Origin: Candidatus Andersenbacteria bacterium RIFCSPHIGHO2_02_FULL_45_11
GTDB lineage: Bacteria; Patescibacteriota; Andersenbacteria; UBA10190
Direction of reading: 5' to 3'
Length of the DNA stretch: 34,223 bases
NCBI GenBank assembly: GCA_001817055.1
Contig: MHHP01000015.1
Location: 12,020 to 46,242 of the forward strand
Part shown: piece by piece, positions 1 through 8,890 of the stretch
Layout: each line of letters begins with the position of its first letter
Position numbering within the stretch: the stretch's first letter is position 1
Notes under the pieces: model-generated
What the model saw: only the letters and a program-made list of their open reading frames with translations
Told to the model about the DNA's origin: nothing
Database searches by the model: none
Program-made: the position numbers and the translations under genes

Positions 1-1
1 A

Positions 2-1786
2 GAACTGCTGCGCGTAATGCAACGTCTGGGTGTGCCAGCCCGTTTAGAGGCAGGTGAGAACGTGTTTGATACTATCTGCATTCAACAAATGCTGCTATTG
101 CTTGCATATCTTGCGGATATGAAGCGGGAAGATATGTTGGCGGAGATTTTGCAATTTGATTGGCTCGCCATTCCCGCTCTTGATGTGCTGAAGGTGATTA
201 CGCATGCGGGTACTCATCATGAAAAGCTTCTGAATATGATTGGCGATGAAGTAGCGCTTACGGAAGTGGGTGTGAGTAATCCACTCCTCTTTATTTCTCT
301 GAAAGAAAACCTGGCACGGTGGAAGCACGACGCGGCGAATGTAACGTTGCAAGATTTTCTGCATCAGATATTTTCAGAATCCGGCTGGCTTGAGTATATT
401 TTGAAACAAGGAGACAAGCTGTCGTGCTTACAGAAAATGACGAGGCTTTTACAAGAAGCAAAGCAATTAAACGAGTCTAAGCATACTCTTACGATTACGG
501 AATTTATGCATCGGTTGCAGTTGCTTGCCGAACACGATGTGCCACTGGAAACGCAGGCATGGCAAACTGCACAAAATGCTGTGCATTTGATGACGGCGCA
601 CAAGGCAAAGGGGTTGGAGTTTGAACACGTAGTAATGACGCGGCTGAATAACAAGCACTGGGGGAATAATCCGGAGGTAGGCAAATTGCCCTTGCCGCAC
701 GGGTTTATTCGCCATGATTATATTGTTGCCGGAGAAAACAACGAAGATGAACGGCGCCTATTTTACGTTGCGTTAACCCGTGCAAAACAGACGCTATGGC
801 TCACCCGCGCAACGCATACTGCAACGGGAAGGCCTACGGTGCCATCATTATTTATGGCAGAGTTACCGTCTTCCTGTGTTTCCGTGCACGAACATATAGA
901 GGACGAAGCGCATATTGTGGAGCGTACGGTTACGGGGCTGGGGCCGCTACCGGCTGTACATCAAGACGATATTAGAGGATGGCTCAAGTTTTTACTCAAG
1001 GATCACGTGTTGAGCGTTACGCATATTAATAACTATTTGGAATGTCCGCGGAAGTTCTATATACGGAATGTACTGCGTGTGCCTACGGTGCGCACGCCTC
1101 ACCAAGCGTTAGGATCGGCCGTGCATGGAGCACTCGAATCTTTTTTTGTGGAATATGAACGAAGCAATGCAGTGCCATCTGTTGATGTGCTGACAGTTGC
1201 GTTTGATCGTTTTTTGCAACGTGAAGTGTTAACGCCGGAACAATCCCAGCATGCGCTCGATGTAGGGCGGGGCATCCTTGAAGAATATTATGCGCAGTAC
1301 CGCAATAGCTTTGCTCGTGATACAAAGCGGGAGTATAACTTTAGCAGCCATGGCATTACAGTAGATGGCATTCCGATTACGGGGCTGATTGATAAAATAG
1401 AGCTACTTGATGCATCTGATAAGCAAAAAAATGGCCTATGGCGCGAAGGTGCTGCTGTGAATATTGTAGACTACAAAACCGGCAGGCCAGAAAATGGACT
1501 CAAGAAAATTTCAAAAGGCGGAGACTATTACCGTCAGCTCGTGTTTTATAAACTGCTGTGCGACACGTCTCCGCGGTTTCCGTTCACATTTGCAACTGCA
1601 GAAATTGATTTTGTGCAAAAAAACGACAAGGGTGTCTTCATCAAAAAACAACTAACGATATCGGACGAGGAAGTTGCTGTATTGCGGCAAGAAATCAAAG
1701 ACGTATGGAGCAATATTCAAAACCTCGCATTTTTTGAAGACGGCGCCGGTTGTGGCAAATCTGATTGTGAGTACTGCGCGCACTAA
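2..1786 (+). CDS. UvrD-family helicase C-terminal part fused to Fe-S PD-(D/E)XK nuclease (5' partial)
   Basis: The reading frame is open to the left window edge, so this is the C-terminal part of a larger ATP-dependent helicase-nuclease of the AddA/AddB or PcrA-like class, acting in double-strand-break repair. The helicase half shows motif V (TAHKAKGLEFEHVV) and motif VI (DERRLFYVALTRAK), which carries the arginine finger. The nuclease half starts near the YLECPRKFY segment and contains the catalytic strand VDYKTGR (Asp and Lys of PD-(D/E)XK). Its last residues hold three cysteines (CGKSDCEYC) which, with the Cys in ECPRKFY, match the four-cysteine iron-sulfur clamp of AddB, Dna2 and Cas4 nucleases. 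The Walker A motif must lie upstream of the window. The stop is 2 nt before the next ATG, so the two genes are probably cotranscribed. The exact orthologue (AddA, AddB or a single-chain form) cannot be decided from this fragment. Confidence 0.9.
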   Translation, partial: ELLRVMQRLGVPARLEAGENVFDTICIQQMLLLLAYLADMKREDMLAEILQFDWLAIPALDVLKVITHAGTHHEKLLNMIGDEVALTEVGVSNPLLFISLKENLARWKHDAANVTLQDFLHQIFSESGWLEYILKQGDKLSCLQKMTRLLQEAKQLNESKHTLTITEFMHRLQLLAEHDVPLETQAWQTAQNAVHLMTAHKAKGLEFEHVVMTRLNNKHWGNNPEVGKLPLPHGFIRHDYIVAGENNEDERRLFYVALTRAKQTLWLTRATHTATGRPTVPSLFMAELPSSCVSVHEHIEDEAHIVERTVTGLGPLPAVHQDDIRGWLKFLLKDHVLSVTHINNYLECPRKFYIRNVLRVPTVRTPHQALGSAVHGALESFFVEYERSNAVPSVDVLTVAFDRFLQREVLTPEQSQHALDVGRGILEEYYAQYRNSFARDTKREYNFSSHGITVDGIPITGLIDKIELLDASDKQKNGLWREGAAVNIVDYKTGRPENGLKKISKGGDYYRQLVFYKLLCDTSPRFPFTFATAEIDFVQKNDKGVFIKKQLTISDEEVAVLRQEIKDVWSNIQNLAFFEDGAGCGKSDCEYCAH

Positions 1787-1788
1787 CT

Positions 1789-2337
1789 ATGTTTGATGTT
1801 ATTTGTGACCGAGATGGGGTTTTGAATGTAGATGTGGGATATGCTCATCGCATTGAAGATTTTGCTATTCCCGAAGGCGCTGTTGCAGGGCTTACGATAC
1901 TGCGAGATGCAGGAGCAAGGTTCTTCATTGTGACGGGCCAGTCTGGAATTGCACGAAGAATGTACGCCGAAGAGCAGATGCACGCGTTTAATCGGCATTT
2001 GCAGGAACAATATCGGCAGCATGGAATTGAATTTGCGGCTATCGCATTTTGTCCCCACTATCCTGCAGTTTCGGATTGCACATGTCGCAAACCAAAAACG
2101 GGCATGCTAGATCAGATTGAAGCCATGATTGGGCCGATTGATTGGGATTCTGCATGGGGTATTGGCGATAAGCACTCAGATTCTGAAATGATACTATCGA
2201 AAGGCGGACGTGCAGTGCTATTACCCGATACAAGGTATTGGAGTGAGAATGATCCAAAACTAGCGTCTCTTCTGAACAATCCGCGACACTTTGTTGCAAA
2301 CAATGTGCTGGAAGCTGCCCATTGTATTATCCCGTAA
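1789..2337 (+). CDS. gmhB: D-glycero-D-manno-heptose 1,7-bisphosphate phosphatase-like HAD hydrolase
   Basis: This is a 182-residue HAD-IIIA phosphatase. The nucleophile motif DRDGVLN gives Asp7 and Asp9. Motif II is VTGQSG (GmhB usually has VTNQSG), and motif IV is GDKHSD at 126-131. A zinc-binding insert typical of GmhB is present as C88-x-H90 with C97-x-C99, followed by the RKPK substrate segment. GmhB removes the C7 phosphate of heptose bisphosphate in the pathway to ADP- or GDP-heptose; the same fold also serves as histidinol-phosphatase. If the organism has no lipopolysaccharide, a role in glycan or glycoprotein heptose is more likely, but this is inference. It sits 2 nt after the helicase-nuclease gene and converges with the FAD oxidase, overlapping its 3' end by 11 nt. 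The family call is firm, the substrate is not. Confidence 0.85.
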   Translation: MFDVICDRDGVLNVDVGYAHRIEDFAIPEGAVAGLTILRDAGARFFIVTGQSGIARRMYAEEQMHAFNRHLQEQYRQHGIEFAAIAFCPHYPAVSDCTCRKPKTGMLDQIEAMIGPIDWDSAWGIGDKHSDSEMILSKGGRAVLLPDTRYWSENDPKLASLLNNPRHFVANNVLEAAHCIIP

Positions 2338-3922
2338 TGTGCCGCTGTGCCCACTGCCAATCGGCATGCACTTTTTTGCCGGGGTTAAAGATACCCTTTG
2401 GGTCGAAGATATGTTTTGTTTGTTCGAATACCGTCATTATTTCTGGGCCAAACATTTGAGGGAGTGCATGGCTTCGAATTAAGCCATCGTTGTGTTCGGC
2501 CGTAGATGAGCCATGGTACTGGAATACGAGATTGTGAACTTCTTGCATGACGTTCGGAATTTTATCTCGCTGTCGACGGTCTTTGAGATTCATGAGTGGA
2601 ATAATATGGAAGTTGCCGTCGCCAGCATGGCCCGCAATAGTATAGTTTAATTTGTGCCTCTCTAAAATACCTGCCAGTTTCGGTAAAAACTCGGGGAGAT
2701 GTTGGGGCAGAACGATAAAATCATCAATAAACGGAGCCGGCTTTTTTTCTTCATGGGCATGCCGAAGCAGGTTAAAGCTCTCTCGCCGTATGTGCCAGTA
2801 TTTTTCTCGGTCTTTGGCATTGCGCGCAATGCGGGAGCGAAGTGAATATTTTTCGAGCGCAGCCCGAGCTGCACGCAGCCGAGATGTAACTTCTCCCTGT
2901 GCACTGCCGGTGAATTCTGCAATAAGAACGAGTTTTGGTATGCCACCAATTAGGAGCATTCGAAATTCTGGTAAGAATTGGATTGCAAGGGAAGGGCTCC
3001 GAGGCATGATTTTGGTTGCCAGGAATAATGTGTGATCATCGTACGATTCTATGCTTTCTGGGCGATATTTTTTCAGGTCGTTAATGATGTCTCCAAGCCG
3101 TGCAAGGTCATCAAGGAATACGATGAGCATTTCTGCATGCTGCTGAGGCTGTATTAGGCGGAACGTAATATTCGTAGTAATCCCCAGTGTGCCCTGGGAT
3201 CCGCAAAAAAGCTTCGTAAGATCAAACCGCTTTCTATCCCATACATCCCATAATGCATATCCTGCTGAATTTTTAGAAACCTTAGGCCTTGCGGCATGAA
3301 TTACTTTGTAGTTTTTTTCCAACAGATCATATGTGGCTCGATATGCCTTTCCTAAGAATGTTTTTTCTTGCATTGCTTCTTTGAGCTCCGGTAGAGAGAG
3401 TGGGCGCAGTTCATATTCTTGTGCGTCTGCTAGTACCACACGGAGCGACTCAATATACTTCTCTGTTTTGCCGTATTGTAAATTTTTTTCTCCTCCCGCG
3501 TTATTATTCACCATACCACCTACGGTGCAGATGTTTTTTGATGCTGGGTACGATGGCATTAAAAGATTTTTTGCTGATGTTTTCTTTTCCATATCCTTAT
3601 AAAACGCACCAGGTTCAATCTCAAGCGAGTTTCCGTGAATTTCTCCTATCCTATTAATATGGGAGGCCATATCTACTACAACAGAATCTGTAAGCGCTCC
3701 GCCAGACATATCTGTGCCACCGCTTCGCACGGTGAGGGAGATGCCATCATTGCGTGTCGCGTATTTCACGATTGCTTGTACATCGTCAATGTTTAACGGA
3801 TGCACAACCGCCTTTGGGCGTACGGAAAAAATACTGGCATCGCGGCTTGCGTGTGTGAGCGATGCATCGTCCACGTCTACTTCTCCGTGGACGAGAGGTT
3901 GAAGGTCTTGTTTAATCGACAT
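2327..3922 (-). CDS. FAD-linked oxidase / D-2-hydroxyacid dehydrogenase (GlcD/DLD family)
   Basis: The protein is 531 residues when started at MSIKQDL. The N-terminal FAD_binding_4 domain has the glycine-rich loop VRSGGTDMSGGAL and a second conserved block TVGGMVNNNAGGEKN. The C-terminal FAD-oxidase_C domain has the signature GHAGDGNFHI and ends FNPGKKV. Family members oxidise D-lactate, glycolate or related 2-hydroxyacids and pass electrons to a quinone or a partner protein. There is no fused Fe-S domain. The frame stays open 47 codons further upstream, but that stretch lies in the hairpin-repeat array and looks non-coding. The chosen ATG has an extended -10 (TGCTATACT) exactly 7 nt upstream, suggesting a leaderless mRNA. 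It is divergent from the cupredoxin and convergent with gmhB. The substrate cannot be named. Confidence 0.88.
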   Translation of the reverse strand: MSIKQDLQPLVHGEVDVDDASLTHASRDASIFSVRPKAVVHPLNIDDVQAIVKYATRNDGISLTVRSGGTDMSGGALTDSVVVDMASHINRIGEIHGNSLEIEPGAFYKDMEKKTSAKNLLMPSYPASKNICTVGGMVNNNAGGEKNLQYGKTEKYIESLRVVLADAQEYELRPLSLPELKEAMQEKTFLGKAYRATYDLLEKNYKVIHAARPKVSKNSAGYALWDVWDRKRFDLTKLFCGSQGTLGITTNITFRLIQPQQHAEMLIVFLDDLARLGDIINDLKKYRPESIESYDDHTLFLATKIMPRSPSLAIQFLPEFRMLLIGGIPKLVLIAEFTGSAQGEVTSRLRAARAALEKYSLRSRIARNAKDREKYWHIRRESFNLLRHAHEEKKPAPFIDDFIVLPQHLPEFLPKLAGILERHKLNYTIAGHAGDGNFHIIPLMNLKDRRQRDKIPNVMQEVHNLVFQYHGSSTAEHNDGLIRSHALPQMFGPEIMTVFEQTKHIFDPKGIFNPGKKVHADWQWAQRHITG

Positions 3923-3929
3923 TGCGTAA

Positions 3930-3938
3930 AGTATAGCA
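3930..3938 (-). promoter_or_regulatory. Extended -10 promoter, probable leaderless start of the FAD oxidase gene
   Basis: Read on the minus strand, TGCTATACT ends 7 nt before the ATG at 3922. The TGn extension plus TATACT is a strong sigma-70 extended -10. The predicted transcription start falls at or next to the A of the ATG, and no Shine-Dalgarno site is present. Confidence 0.6.
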
Positions 3939-3954
3939 CGTCGCGAACGCGCTC

Positions 3955-4091
3955 CCTTCTCCCGTTTTGGGAGAAGGTTAGCTCCGCCTTTGAGCGGAGC
4001 GCGGATGAGGGGAACGTAGTCGCAACGTCGACCCCTCACCCCCTTGCCTAACAACGTAGGCAAGGCACCCTCTCCCAGAATTGGGAGAGGG
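3955..4091. repeat. Array of four hairpins (dispersed intergenic repeat)
   Basis: Four perfect inverted repeats lie in a row: CCTTCTCCC/GGGAGAAGG (3955-3963/3969-3977), GCTCCGC/GCGGAGC (3981-3987/3994-4000), CCTTGCCTA/TAGGCAAGG (4042-4050/4057-4065) and CCCTCTCCC/GGGAGAGGG (4068-4076/4083-4091). Between them, GATGAGGGG and CCCCTCACCC are also complementary. The same kind of motif (CCTCTCC, GATGAGG) recurs at 25803-25890, so this is probably a dispersed repeat family. It fills the gap between the divergent FAD oxidase and cupredoxin genes and may also shield one from transcription of the other. Confidence 0.8.
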
Positions 4092-4120
4092 GAACGTTTG
4101 TTCTGTGGAATCTATTGAGT

Positions 4121-4126
4121 TATGAT
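4121..4126 (+). promoter_or_regulatory. Possible -10 box of the cupredoxin gene
   Basis: TATGAT lies 6 nt before the ATG at 4133, the same geometry as at the other leaderless candidates here. The intervening GGAGGT looks like a Shine-Dalgarno site but ends directly against the ATG, too close for normal use. No convincing -35 is seen. Confidence 0.35.
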
Positions 4127-4132
4127 GGAGGT

Positions 4133-4609
4133 ATGAAAAACTCACTCTCTATAATAGGCGGAATTATTATTATCGTTGCAGTTGCATGGTTTGCCATGCG
4201 AGGGGATAGCGACGATGCTATCGTACCTGCGCCCACAGCAACACCAACTGTTGCACCGTCTGTAGGCGGACTTATTCAATTAGCGCCAACAGATATTCCG
4301 GCAGTTTCTCCATCGCCTGAAGCGTCTGTTGCGCCGGCGGCTGTTACGGTTTCAATCGATGACGAAGGATTTACACCGGCAACAGTGACAGTAAAAGCTG
4401 GAACAACGGTTACATTTGTTAATAACGGACAGGCACTTCACTGGCCAGCGTCTAACCCGCATCCAATCCATACCGGCCTTTCCGGATTCGATGCACGCAA
4501 AGGCTTGGCAACAGGTGAAACATTTTCGTTCACGTTCACAAAAGCCGGCACGTTCGGCATGCATGATCATTTAAATACAGCCCTCGTAGGTACAATCGTC
4601 GTACAATAA
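4133..4609 (+). CDS. Membrane-anchored cupredoxin-domain protein
   Basis: A 158-residue protein with an N-terminal hydrophobic anchor (about residues 5-20), a Pro/Ala/Thr-rich linker of about 40 residues, and a C-terminal cupredoxin-like beta-sandwich (VTVKAGTTVTFVNNGQALHW ... GETFSFTFTKAGTFGMHDHL). Candidate metal ligands are the His in LHW and the histidines in MHDH. The usual ligand Cys of plastocyanins is replaced by Asp, so this is not a classical blue-copper site and may bind copper differently or not at all. It lies just upstream of pilB, in the same direction, and the product would sit outside the membrane. A TTG six codons upstream (4115) is an alternative start. Function is otherwise unknown. 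Confidence 0.82.
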   Translation: MKNSLSIIGGIIIIVAVAWFAMRGDSDDAIVPAPTATPTVAPSVGGLIQLAPTDIPAVSPSPEASVAPAAVTVSIDDEGFTPATVTVKAGTTVTFVNNGQALHWPASNPHPIHTGLSGFDARKGLATGETFSFTFTKAGTFGMHDHLNTALVGTIVVQ

Positions 4610-4618
4610 AATCGTTTC

Positions 4619-4627
4619 TGCTATACT
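4619..4627 (+). promoter_or_regulatory. Extended -10 promoter, probable leaderless start of pilB
   Basis: TGCTATACT is followed by 7 nt and the pilB ATG (4635). The motif and spacing are identical to those before the FAD oxidase on the other strand. It lies in the 25-nt gap after the cupredoxin stop, so pilB and the pilus operon probably have their own promoter here. Confidence 0.62.
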
Positions 4628-4634
4628 GAAGGGC

Positions 4635-6365
4635 ATGGTTGATCGCATCAGCGAAACTATCCTTCAAACATTAGTTGCATCGGGCGAACTTGCGCTTGCT
4701 GATAGTACTGCAGTCCGCGAGCAAATCGATACAGGGAAGGGCGCAATTTATTCATTGCTTGTTACGGGAAGTAAGGTAACGGAGGAGCAATATACTAAAG
4801 CATATGCTGCCGCGCTTGGCATGCCATATATTGATGTGCGCGATAAGCAGATTGAATCCAAGGTTCTCGATATTATTCCTGAATCAACTGCACGCGAACA
4901 TATGATTATTGCCTATGAGCAGACGGATGAAGTGGTGAAGCTTGCCATGGCAAACCCCAACGATCGGCAGATTGTGGAGTTTATTCACAAGAAGGTGGAT
5001 AAGCCGGTAGAGGTTGCGCTTGCAAGTGTTACCAGTATCCGCGAAACACTGGCGAAATATGAAGGAACTCTGGAGGCAGATTTGCAACAAGTTATAGATG
5101 AAGCGAAGAAGGCGAATGAGGAAGGAAAAGATTTGTCGAAGGCTGCAGAGGATTTGCCGATCATTAAGATCGCCGACTCTATTTTGAGGCATGCAATTTT
5201 AAAGGGCTCGTCTGATATTCACATTGAACCTACGGAAGAAAAAGTGGTGGTGCGGTACCGGATCGACGGAATTTTGCACGATATGATGGTGTTGCCGAAG
5301 ACCGTGCTTGCGGGCGTTGTAGCGCGTATAAAAATATTGAGTAATTTAAAGATTGACGAACACAGGTTGCCACAAGATGGCCGATTTAAATTAGAGAGCG
5401 ATGACTATAATGTCGCATTTCGTGTTTCTACGTTACCCGTGTTTGATGGAGAAAAGATTGTCATGCGTTTGTTGGACGAATCGGGTAAGGGGGTGAGCTT
5501 AGATAATGTGGGCATGGACGAGAAAAGCTTGAAGATGTTCCGTGACAATATTGCAAAGCCAAATGGGATGATACTCGTTACGGGGCCTACCGGATCTGGT
5601 AAAACAACCACGCTATATTCTGCAATGCGGGAGTTAAATACTTCGGAAGTAAATATTAGTACAATTGAAGACCCTATTGAATATCGCATGCAGCGAGTGA
5701 ATCAAACGCAAGTGCAGCCGAAAATTGGACTTACATTTTCTAATGGATTGCGGGCGCTGGTGCGGCAAGATCCGGATATTATTATGGTAGGTGAAATCCG
5801 TGACGAAGAAACTGCGTCGCTTGCCGTGAACGCAGCACTTACCGGGCACTTGGTACTGTCGACGTTGCATACAAATAGCGCCGCAGGCGCGGTGCCGCGG
5901 CTTATGGATATGAAGGTGGAGCCGTTCTTAATTGCGTCTACGTTGAACCTGGTGATGGCACAGCGCTTGGTACGTAAGCTTTGTGAATCGTGTCGTACTC
6001 AAGTACCGATTGACCAGGCAATGATGGACAGTATTGCGGATATTGTGAAGCTTGATCGGATGCTTGAAGTGCTCAAGCAGCAGGAGGTTATTGCAAAAGA
6101 TGCAGATTGGAAAGGCGTGCAAATGTTTGCTGCGCCCGGGTGTATAAAGTGTCATAATGGGTACAAAGGAAGAATGGGAATTTATGAAATGTTTGAGATG
6201 ACTCCTAGCATGCAACGGCTGTTATCTGCTACTATTACCACAGACGCGCTTGAAACTGCTGCAAAGAAAGAGCAGGGGATGGTAACGATGCTTGAGGATG
6301 GAGTGGTAAAAGTTGTGCGTGGGCTTACGAACATAGAAGAAGTTCTTCGAGTAGCAAAAGAATAA
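4635..6365 (+). CDS. pilB: Type IV pilus extension ATPase PilB (GspE family)
   Basis: The cytoplasmic hexameric motor that powers pilin polymerisation; 576 residues, normal for the family. Residues 1-150 form an MshEN/T2SSE N-terminal domain, followed by the ATPase core. Walker A is GPTGSGKTTT (about 316-325), the Asp box includes STIEDPIEYR, Walker B is in QDPDIIMVGEIRD, and the His box is in GHLVLSTLHTNSA. The zinc tetracysteine typical of PilB/GspE is present as CESC and CIKC with about 50 residues between. The stop is 1 nt before the pilC ATG. Retraction ATPase PilT is not in the window. Confidence 0.97.
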   Translation: MVDRISETILQTLVASGELALADSTAVREQIDTGKGAIYSLLVTGSKVTEEQYTKAYAAALGMPYIDVRDKQIESKVLDIIPESTAREHMIIAYEQTDEVVKLAMANPNDRQIVEFIHKKVDKPVEVALASVTSIRETLAKYEGTLEADLQQVIDEAKKANEEGKDLSKAAEDLPIIKIADSILRHAILKGSSDIHIEPTEEKVVVRYRIDGILHDMMVLPKTVLAGVVARIKILSNLKIDEHRLPQDGRFKLESDDYNVAFRVSTLPVFDGEKIVMRLLDESGKGVSLDNVGMDEKSLKMFRDNIAKPNGMILVTGPTGSGKTTTLYSAMRELNTSEVNISTIEDPIEYRMQRVNQTQVQPKIGLTFSNGLRALVRQDPDIIMVGEIRDEETASLAVNAALTGHLVLSTLHTNSAAGAVPRLMDMKVEPFLIASTLNLVMAQRLVRKLCESCRTQVPIDQAMMDSIADIVKLDRMLEVLKQQEVIAKDADWKGVQMFAAPGCIKCHNGYKGRMGIYEMFEMTPSMQRLLSATITTDALETAAKKEQGMVTMLEDGVVKVVRGLTNIEEVLRVAKE

Positions 6366-6366
6366 T

Positions 6367-7581
6367 ATGCCAACATATACATTTACAGGAAGGAACGAAC
6401 AGACAGGCGCACTTGTTACGGGTACGCGTGAAGTGGCATCGCATGCCGTGTTGGGGCAAGACTTGTTAGGCGAAGGCGTGTTGCTTACATCGTTTGAAGC
6501 GAAAAAGGAGCGTAATCATGCGTCGGTTATGAGTTTTTTTGTATCGCGAGTACCCGTACTGGAACGGGTATTGTTTGCGCGATACTTTGCATTAATGTTG
6601 CGTGCGGGTCTTGATTTAAAAAGTTCTCTTGCAACACTTCAGAAACAAACAAAAAATGGTGCACTGTCTCACGCCATAACACAAGTGTACCAAGGAGTGG
6701 AGCGAGGGCAATCGCTTGCAGATAGTATGCGTCCGTATCCGTACGCCTTCCCTGATATGTTTGTAGGGTTTATTGGCGTAGGAGAAACAACAGGAAAGCT
6801 GCAAGAAACATTAGAAGTGTTGGCGGCTCAATTACAAAAGGAATTCGAATTGAAGCGCGCAGTTCGAGGTGGAATGTTGTATCCGATTGTTATTTTAGCT
6901 GCACTATTTGCAGTGGGGGTTGCTATGATGGTATTTGTTGTGCCTAAGCTGGTTGAGATTTTTGAAGGATTTGATGTTGAGTTGCCCCTCATGACACGCG
7001 TGTTAATCGGTACAAGTAAATTTTTATCGGAATATTGGTATGTGGTGCTTGTGCTTGTGCTCATTTGCGCAAGCGTTGCGTGGTGGCTGATGCGAATCCC
7101 CAAAGTAAAAAAAGCGGTGATGGGTGCATTACTATTGTTCCCTATTGTGGGCCCGATTATAAAAGATGTAAACGTTGCGCGATTTGCCCGGAACTTAAGT
7201 TCGCTCTTATCGAGCGGCGTTGCATTTGCCGAAGCACTTTCTATTTTGGGGAACAACACGCCACACCCTATATATGCGCAGGTGTTTCATGAAGCTGAGG
7301 GGTATGTAAAGCAAGGTAAATCCTTAAGTGAATTTTTTGGGAAACAAGAAAAATTGTTTCCGCCCCTTGTAGTGAATATTATGGGAGTTGGTGAGCAAAC
7401 CGGAGAACTGTCTGCGGTGCTTCAGGAAGTTGCTTCCTTTTACGAGGGAGAAGTTGATCAAACAATGAAAAACCTTACGTCTATTATGGAGCCTGTGCTT
7501 ATGATTGCCATCGGGCTTGCGGTAGGTGCGCTTGCAATCTCTGTGATCTCACCTATTTACGGACTTGTAAATGTTATCTAA
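6367..7581 (+). CDS. pilC: Type IV pilus inner-membrane platform protein PilC (GspF family)
   Basis: A 404-residue polytopic membrane protein with two repeated T2SSF domains, one starting near FARYFALMLRAGLDLKSSL and the other near FARNLSSLLSSGVAFAEAL. Each is followed by a hydrophobic hairpin, and a final membrane helix lies at the C-terminus (MIAIGLAVGALAISVI). PilC couples the PilB motor to pilin insertion. It directly follows pilB, and its last 11 nt overlap the next prepilin gene, indicating tight coexpression. Confidence 0.96.
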   Translation: MPTYTFTGRNEQTGALVTGTREVASHAVLGQDLLGEGVLLTSFEAKKERNHASVMSFFVSRVPVLERVLFARYFALMLRAGLDLKSSLATLQKQTKNGALSHAITQVYQGVERGQSLADSMRPYPYAFPDMFVGFIGVGETTGKLQETLEVLAAQLQKEFELKRAVRGGMLYPIVILAALFAVGVAMMVFVVPKLVEIFEGFDVELPLMTRVLIGTSKFLSEYWYVVLVLVLICASVAWWLMRIPKVKKAVMGALLLFPIVGPIIKDVNVARFARNLSSLLSSGVAFAEALSILGNNTPHPIYAQVFHEAEGYVKQGKSLSEFFGKQEKLFPPLVVNIMGVGEQTGELSAVLQEVASFYEGEVDQTMKNLTSIMEPVLMIAIGLAVGALAISVISPIYGLVNVI

Positions 7582-8890
7582 AGGCTTCGGTATTCTCGAA
7601 GTAGTAATTACAACATTTGTTATTGGTGTTGTGGCGGTTGGGGTATTTTCGCTGATTACGCTTACGCTCAAATCTTCTCACGATGGTCAGCGGCGAATTA
7701 TTGCAACGGCACTTGCAAATGAAACAATGGAAAAGATTCGTAATTTGCCGTACGACAATGTGGGTACAGTTGGCGGGGTGCCTTCCGGGCCCATTGTGCA
7801 AAGTCAACAGGTTACTAGAAATGGCAGTGAGTATACTATTGCAACGGATATTCGGTACATTGATGATCCGTACGACGGTACGGCTGAGGGCAATCCCCCT
7901 GATGCGCTGAATACGGACTATAAACAAGCCCGCGTAGAAGTTTCGTGGCAATCAAATGTGTCTGCACGCCCCGTGTTATTAATCACACAGATTACACCCA
8001 AGGGTATTGAGGGGGGAAGTTCTTTAGGTACGCTTGTATTTCAAGCGTTGAATGCTGCAGGTGCCGGGGTAGCAGGGGCAACAGTTCATCTCTCAAACTC
8101 CGAAGTGAGTCCACTTGTCGACCTTACTACCGCAACAAACGACGAAGGAAGGGTTGTGATTCCTGGATTGCTCGCAGCAAGTGGCACGTACCAACTCACA
8201 GTTTCGAAAGCAGGGCATACTACAGAGCAAACATATACTCCTGCTGGTGTTTTTACCCCAGATACGGACCATTCCCATCTAACTGCAATTGCAGGGCAAG
8301 TGATAAATAAAACATTTTCACTTGATGCAGTAGCGTCTCTTGTAGTGCAAACGGTAGATGCGCTTACTAGTGCGCCTATCCCAGATGTTGCATATCGTAT
8401 AACAGGAACAAAAAAGATTGGTACCGATGAAAATGCGCAGCCGGTGTATGTGCTGGATGCAAATGATACAACGGATAGCAGTGGATCTCATGAGTATCAA
8501 AGTATGGTATGGGATTCGTATGCAATTTCGATAGACGGTACTGTTACTGGGTATGATATTGAAGATACAAGCCTGCCGTTGCCGCTCGTGATAAATCCGG
8601 GCGCAGAGGAAACGGTACTAATGAAGCTCGCTGCGCATACGCCGTTATCGTTGCATGTCACCGTTCTACCTTCCTCTCAAGAGCCAATCGAAAACGCATC
8701 GGTACATGTTACAAAAAGTGGATATGACGAAACGAAGCAAACAACTGTTAATGGGCAAGCGTTTTTTGCTGATATGCCTGAAAATTCTGAGTATACGATA
8801 ACGGTTGATGCGGCGGGCTATCAGCAATCAGTCCAACAAGTAACAGTCGATGGAACTGTGCGTACTCAAGTAACATTAGTAGCACTATGA
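7571..8890 (+). CDS. Large minor prepilin with three carboxypeptidase-regulatory-like domains
   Basis: The N-terminus MLSKG/FGILEVV is a class III prepilin signal: Gly before the cleavage site, Phe at +1 and Glu at +5, followed by a roughly 20-residue hydrophobic helix. The region up to about residue 150 is PilV-like (EKIRNLPYDNVGT). Three Ig-like CarboxypepD_reg-type modules follow at roughly 150-245, 250-350 and 355-439, recognisable from repeats of the type GATVHLSNSE...TNDEGRVVIPGL...YQLTVSKAGH. The total of 439 residues is much longer than an ordinary minor pilin. It would be displayed on the pilus, perhaps near the tip. It overlaps pilC by 11 nt, and its stop overlaps the next ATG (ATGA). 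Binding target unknown. Confidence 0.85.
   Translation: MLSKGFGILEVVITTFVIGVVAVGVFSLITLTLKSSHDGQRRIIATALANETMEKIRNLPYDNVGTVGGVPSGPIVQSQQVTRNGSEYTIATDIRYIDDPYDGTAEGNPPDALNTDYKQARVEVSWQSNVSARPVLLITQITPKGIEGGSSLGTLVFQALNAAGAGVAGATVHLSNSEVSPLVDLTTATNDEGRVVIPGLLAASGTYQLTVSKAGHTTEQTYTPAGVFTPDTDHSHLTAIAGQVINKTFSLDAVASLVVQTVDALTSAPIPDVAYRITGTKKIGTDENAQPVYVLDANDTTDSSGSHEYQSMVWDSYAISIDGTVTGYDIEDTSLPLPLVINPGAEETVLMKLAAHTPLSLHVTVLPSSQEPIENASVHVTKSGYDETKQTTVNGQAFFADMPENSEYTITVDAAGYQQSVQQVTVDGTVRTQVTLVAL

Noticed and set aside
3923..4063. 47-codon N-terminal extension of the FAD oxidase
   Set aside because: The extension is translated hairpin-repeat DNA rich in Arg and Gly, and the ATG at 3922 has a well-placed extended -10 and starts just before the conserved fold.
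4127..4132. GGAGGT as Shine-Dalgarno site of the cupredoxin
   Set aside because: It abuts the ATG with no spacing, so normal ribosome pairing is unlikely. It may just be the sequence between the -10 and the start.
6828..7259. 143-codon open frame on the minus strand opposite pilC
   Set aside because: It lies wholly inside a clearly conserved gene in antisense, has no start signals and has a low-complexity composition. Other antisense frames inside real genes were dismissed for the same reason.
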